In this document: positions 32,986 through 33,746 of the stretch, piece by piece
How positions within the stretch are numbered: position 1 is the first letter of the stretch
How the letters are laid out: every line of letters starts with the position of its first letter
Origin: Pseudomonadota bacterium
Lineage (GTDB): Bacteria > Vulcanimicrobiota > Xenobia > RGZZ01
Length of the DNA: 33,746 bases
NCBI GenBank assembly: GCA_010028905.1
Contig: RGZZ01000010.1
Coordinates: forward strand, 1 to 33,746
Reading direction: 5' to 3'
Program-made: the position numbers and the translations under genes
Notes under the pieces: model-generated
The model's input: only the letters and a program-made list of their open reading frames with translations
Database searches by the model: none
Told to the model about the DNA's origin: nothing

Positions 32986-33746
32986 TCAGGTCCGACTGGC
33001 CTGGAACGCATCCCATTCGGCGGTGGTCATGGCGGGTCGAGGTTCGGCGTGTGGCCCTTCTTGCACACGCTTGTGCAACAGGTTGTCGACAAGGGTCCAT
33101 CCTTCGTGGTCGACTGTCGACAGGCGACCGTTCGAGAGGTTCTGGCACATCTGCATGTATTCCCGGTCGCTCAGCCCAAGCGCGCCGTTGGCGATGCCCT
33201 GATCGACCAATGCGGGAAGGTTGGCGTCTGGGACGAGGTATGCGGCGGTGTTCTCCGCGAGGTACTCAGCCGGGTCTGACTTGGCGTAGTCGCGAACGAT
33301 CTGGTTCGTGTGCTTGGCCAGCGTGTGCGCCCCACGCCACTCCGGGCTGGCGCTCGGCTCGCACAGCGCTGCGTCGAGCGCGTGCGCGAACTCGTGCAGA
33401 ACCGTGAACGTGTCGGCGTTCTTGCGGTCGAATCCGAGCACGTTGGCCTTGGTGTTGTAGGCCCCCACAACGGAAGGGTCTCCGAGCGTCGGGAGGTAGG
33501 ACGGCACGGGGTCGCCCGCATCGAAGTCGTACATCTCGATGCGCGTCCCGTAGTCGGAGACCGCGCGAATGGCGTCGAGCGGATAGGCGCACAGCTTGTC
33601 GATCACTGCATCGGTGACACGCTCGTCTGGGCTCTGTCGCACCATTCCCCGGATGAGGGAGGCCTTCTCTGCTCGATCGGGGTCGGCGGCAGTCACAGGC
33701 GCCGCCGGCGCGCTGGGCTCGAAGGCGTCGAGGAAGACCTGGGCCG
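32986..33746 (-). CDS. HExxH zinc metallopeptidase, lethal-factor-like (5' end outside window)
   Basis: At least 253 residues with the start beyond the window; the frame stays open to the last base (AQVFLDAFEPSAPAAPVTAAD precedes a GTG at 33696). The active-site helix FTVLHEFAHALDAALCE gives the HExxH zinc motif, and DPAEYLAENTAAYLVPD supplies the downstream Glu typical of the anthrax-lethal-factor-like/ATLF group, with a hydrophobic EYxAExxAAYL third-ligand helix. Preceding residues TKANVLGFDRKNADT form the expected edge strand. No signal peptide can be assessed because the N-terminus is missing. The C-terminal tail is charged (RPAMTTAEWDAF). Physiological substrate is unknown; family members include secreted Pro-Pro endopeptidases and toxin proteases. 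The family call is by motif only. Confidence 0.8.
   Translation of the reverse strand, partial: AQVFLDAFEPSAPAAPVTAADPDRAEKASLIRGMVRQSPDERVTDAVIDKLCAYPLDAIRAVSDYGTRIEMYDFDAGDPVPSYLPTLGDPSVVGAYNTKANVLGFDRKNADTFTVLHEFAHALDAALCEPSASPEWRGAHTLAKHTNQIVRDYAKSDPAEYLAENTAAYLVPDANLPALVDQGIANGALGLSDREYMQMCQNLSNGRLSTVDHEGWTLVDNLLHKRVQEGPHAEPRPAMTTAEWDAFQASRT

Overview
The window is about 33.7 kb of GC-rich bacterial chromosome, densely packed with mostly housekeeping genes: smc, dam, two tRNAs, dcd, a crp-type regulator, gap, whiA, gyrA, gyrB, recF and a DciA-like gene. I see no rRNA, IS element, prophage or CRISPR array. WhiA and a recF/DUF721/gyrB/gyrA neighbourhood point to the Terrabacteria side of the tree. 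A PilC inner-membrane protein, a LolA-like protein and an FHA-adenylate cyclase with a CRP-like receptor suggest a lineage with type IV pili and cAMP signalling. An Actinobacteria-, Armatimonadota- or Eremiobacterota/Vulcanimicrobiota-like organism would fit, but nothing here decides the phylum and this placement is inference.

Layout. 1-6.3 kb (minus): smc (3' end outside the window), a TPR protein overlapping its start, a 55-residue Gly-rich peptide, a zinc-ribbon protein and a double-GNAT protein. 6.4-8.5 kb (plus): an AttH/CrtC-type lipocalin-like protein and a solitary Dam methylase. 8.5-9.7 kb (minus): tRNA-Glu(TTC) and a CAT-anticodon tRNA behind a near-consensus promoter, then an FAA-hydrolase-family enzyme. 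9.75-11.2 kb (plus): a promoter, a structured leader or small RNA ending in a strong terminator, then pilC. 11.3-14.5 kb (minus): dcd, a crp-family regulator and a LolA-like membrane fusion protein. 14.65-17.0 kb (plus): a three-gene membrane cassette behind a near-perfect promoter. 17.0-19.4 kb (plus): radical SAM enzyme, GT2 glycosyltransferase and an 89-residue protein. 19.4-19.78 kb: no convincing gene, but dense RNA-like structure, four 11-bp direct repeats and a bidirectional terminator. 19.8-27.7 kb (minus): DUF1858-rhodanese, GAPDH, and a small membrane protein followed by gyrB-gyrA-whiA. 28-33.7 kb: a GT4 glycosyltransferase (minus), recF-dciA (plus), FHA-FHA-adenylate cyclase (minus) and an HExxH metallopeptidase (minus, 5' end outside).

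How the genes fit together. smc, gyrBA, recF and the DciA-like gene serve chromosome maintenance and replication. The class III cyclase and the CRP-like protein, which keeps the cAMP-contact residues, could form one signalling pair. The most unusual region is 14.65-17.0 kb. A 48-residue membrane peptide is followed by two membrane-anchored proteins that look like catalytically dead relatives of known enzymes. One resembles the DnaB RecA-like motor domain but has lost its Walker A motif. The other resembles a metallo-beta-lactamase-fold enzyme of the dihydropterin-synthase type but has lost all its metal-binding motifs. I do not know of a described system with this composition. A second region worth attention is 19.37-19.75 kb, with its Pho-box-like array and structured, apparently non-coding sequence.
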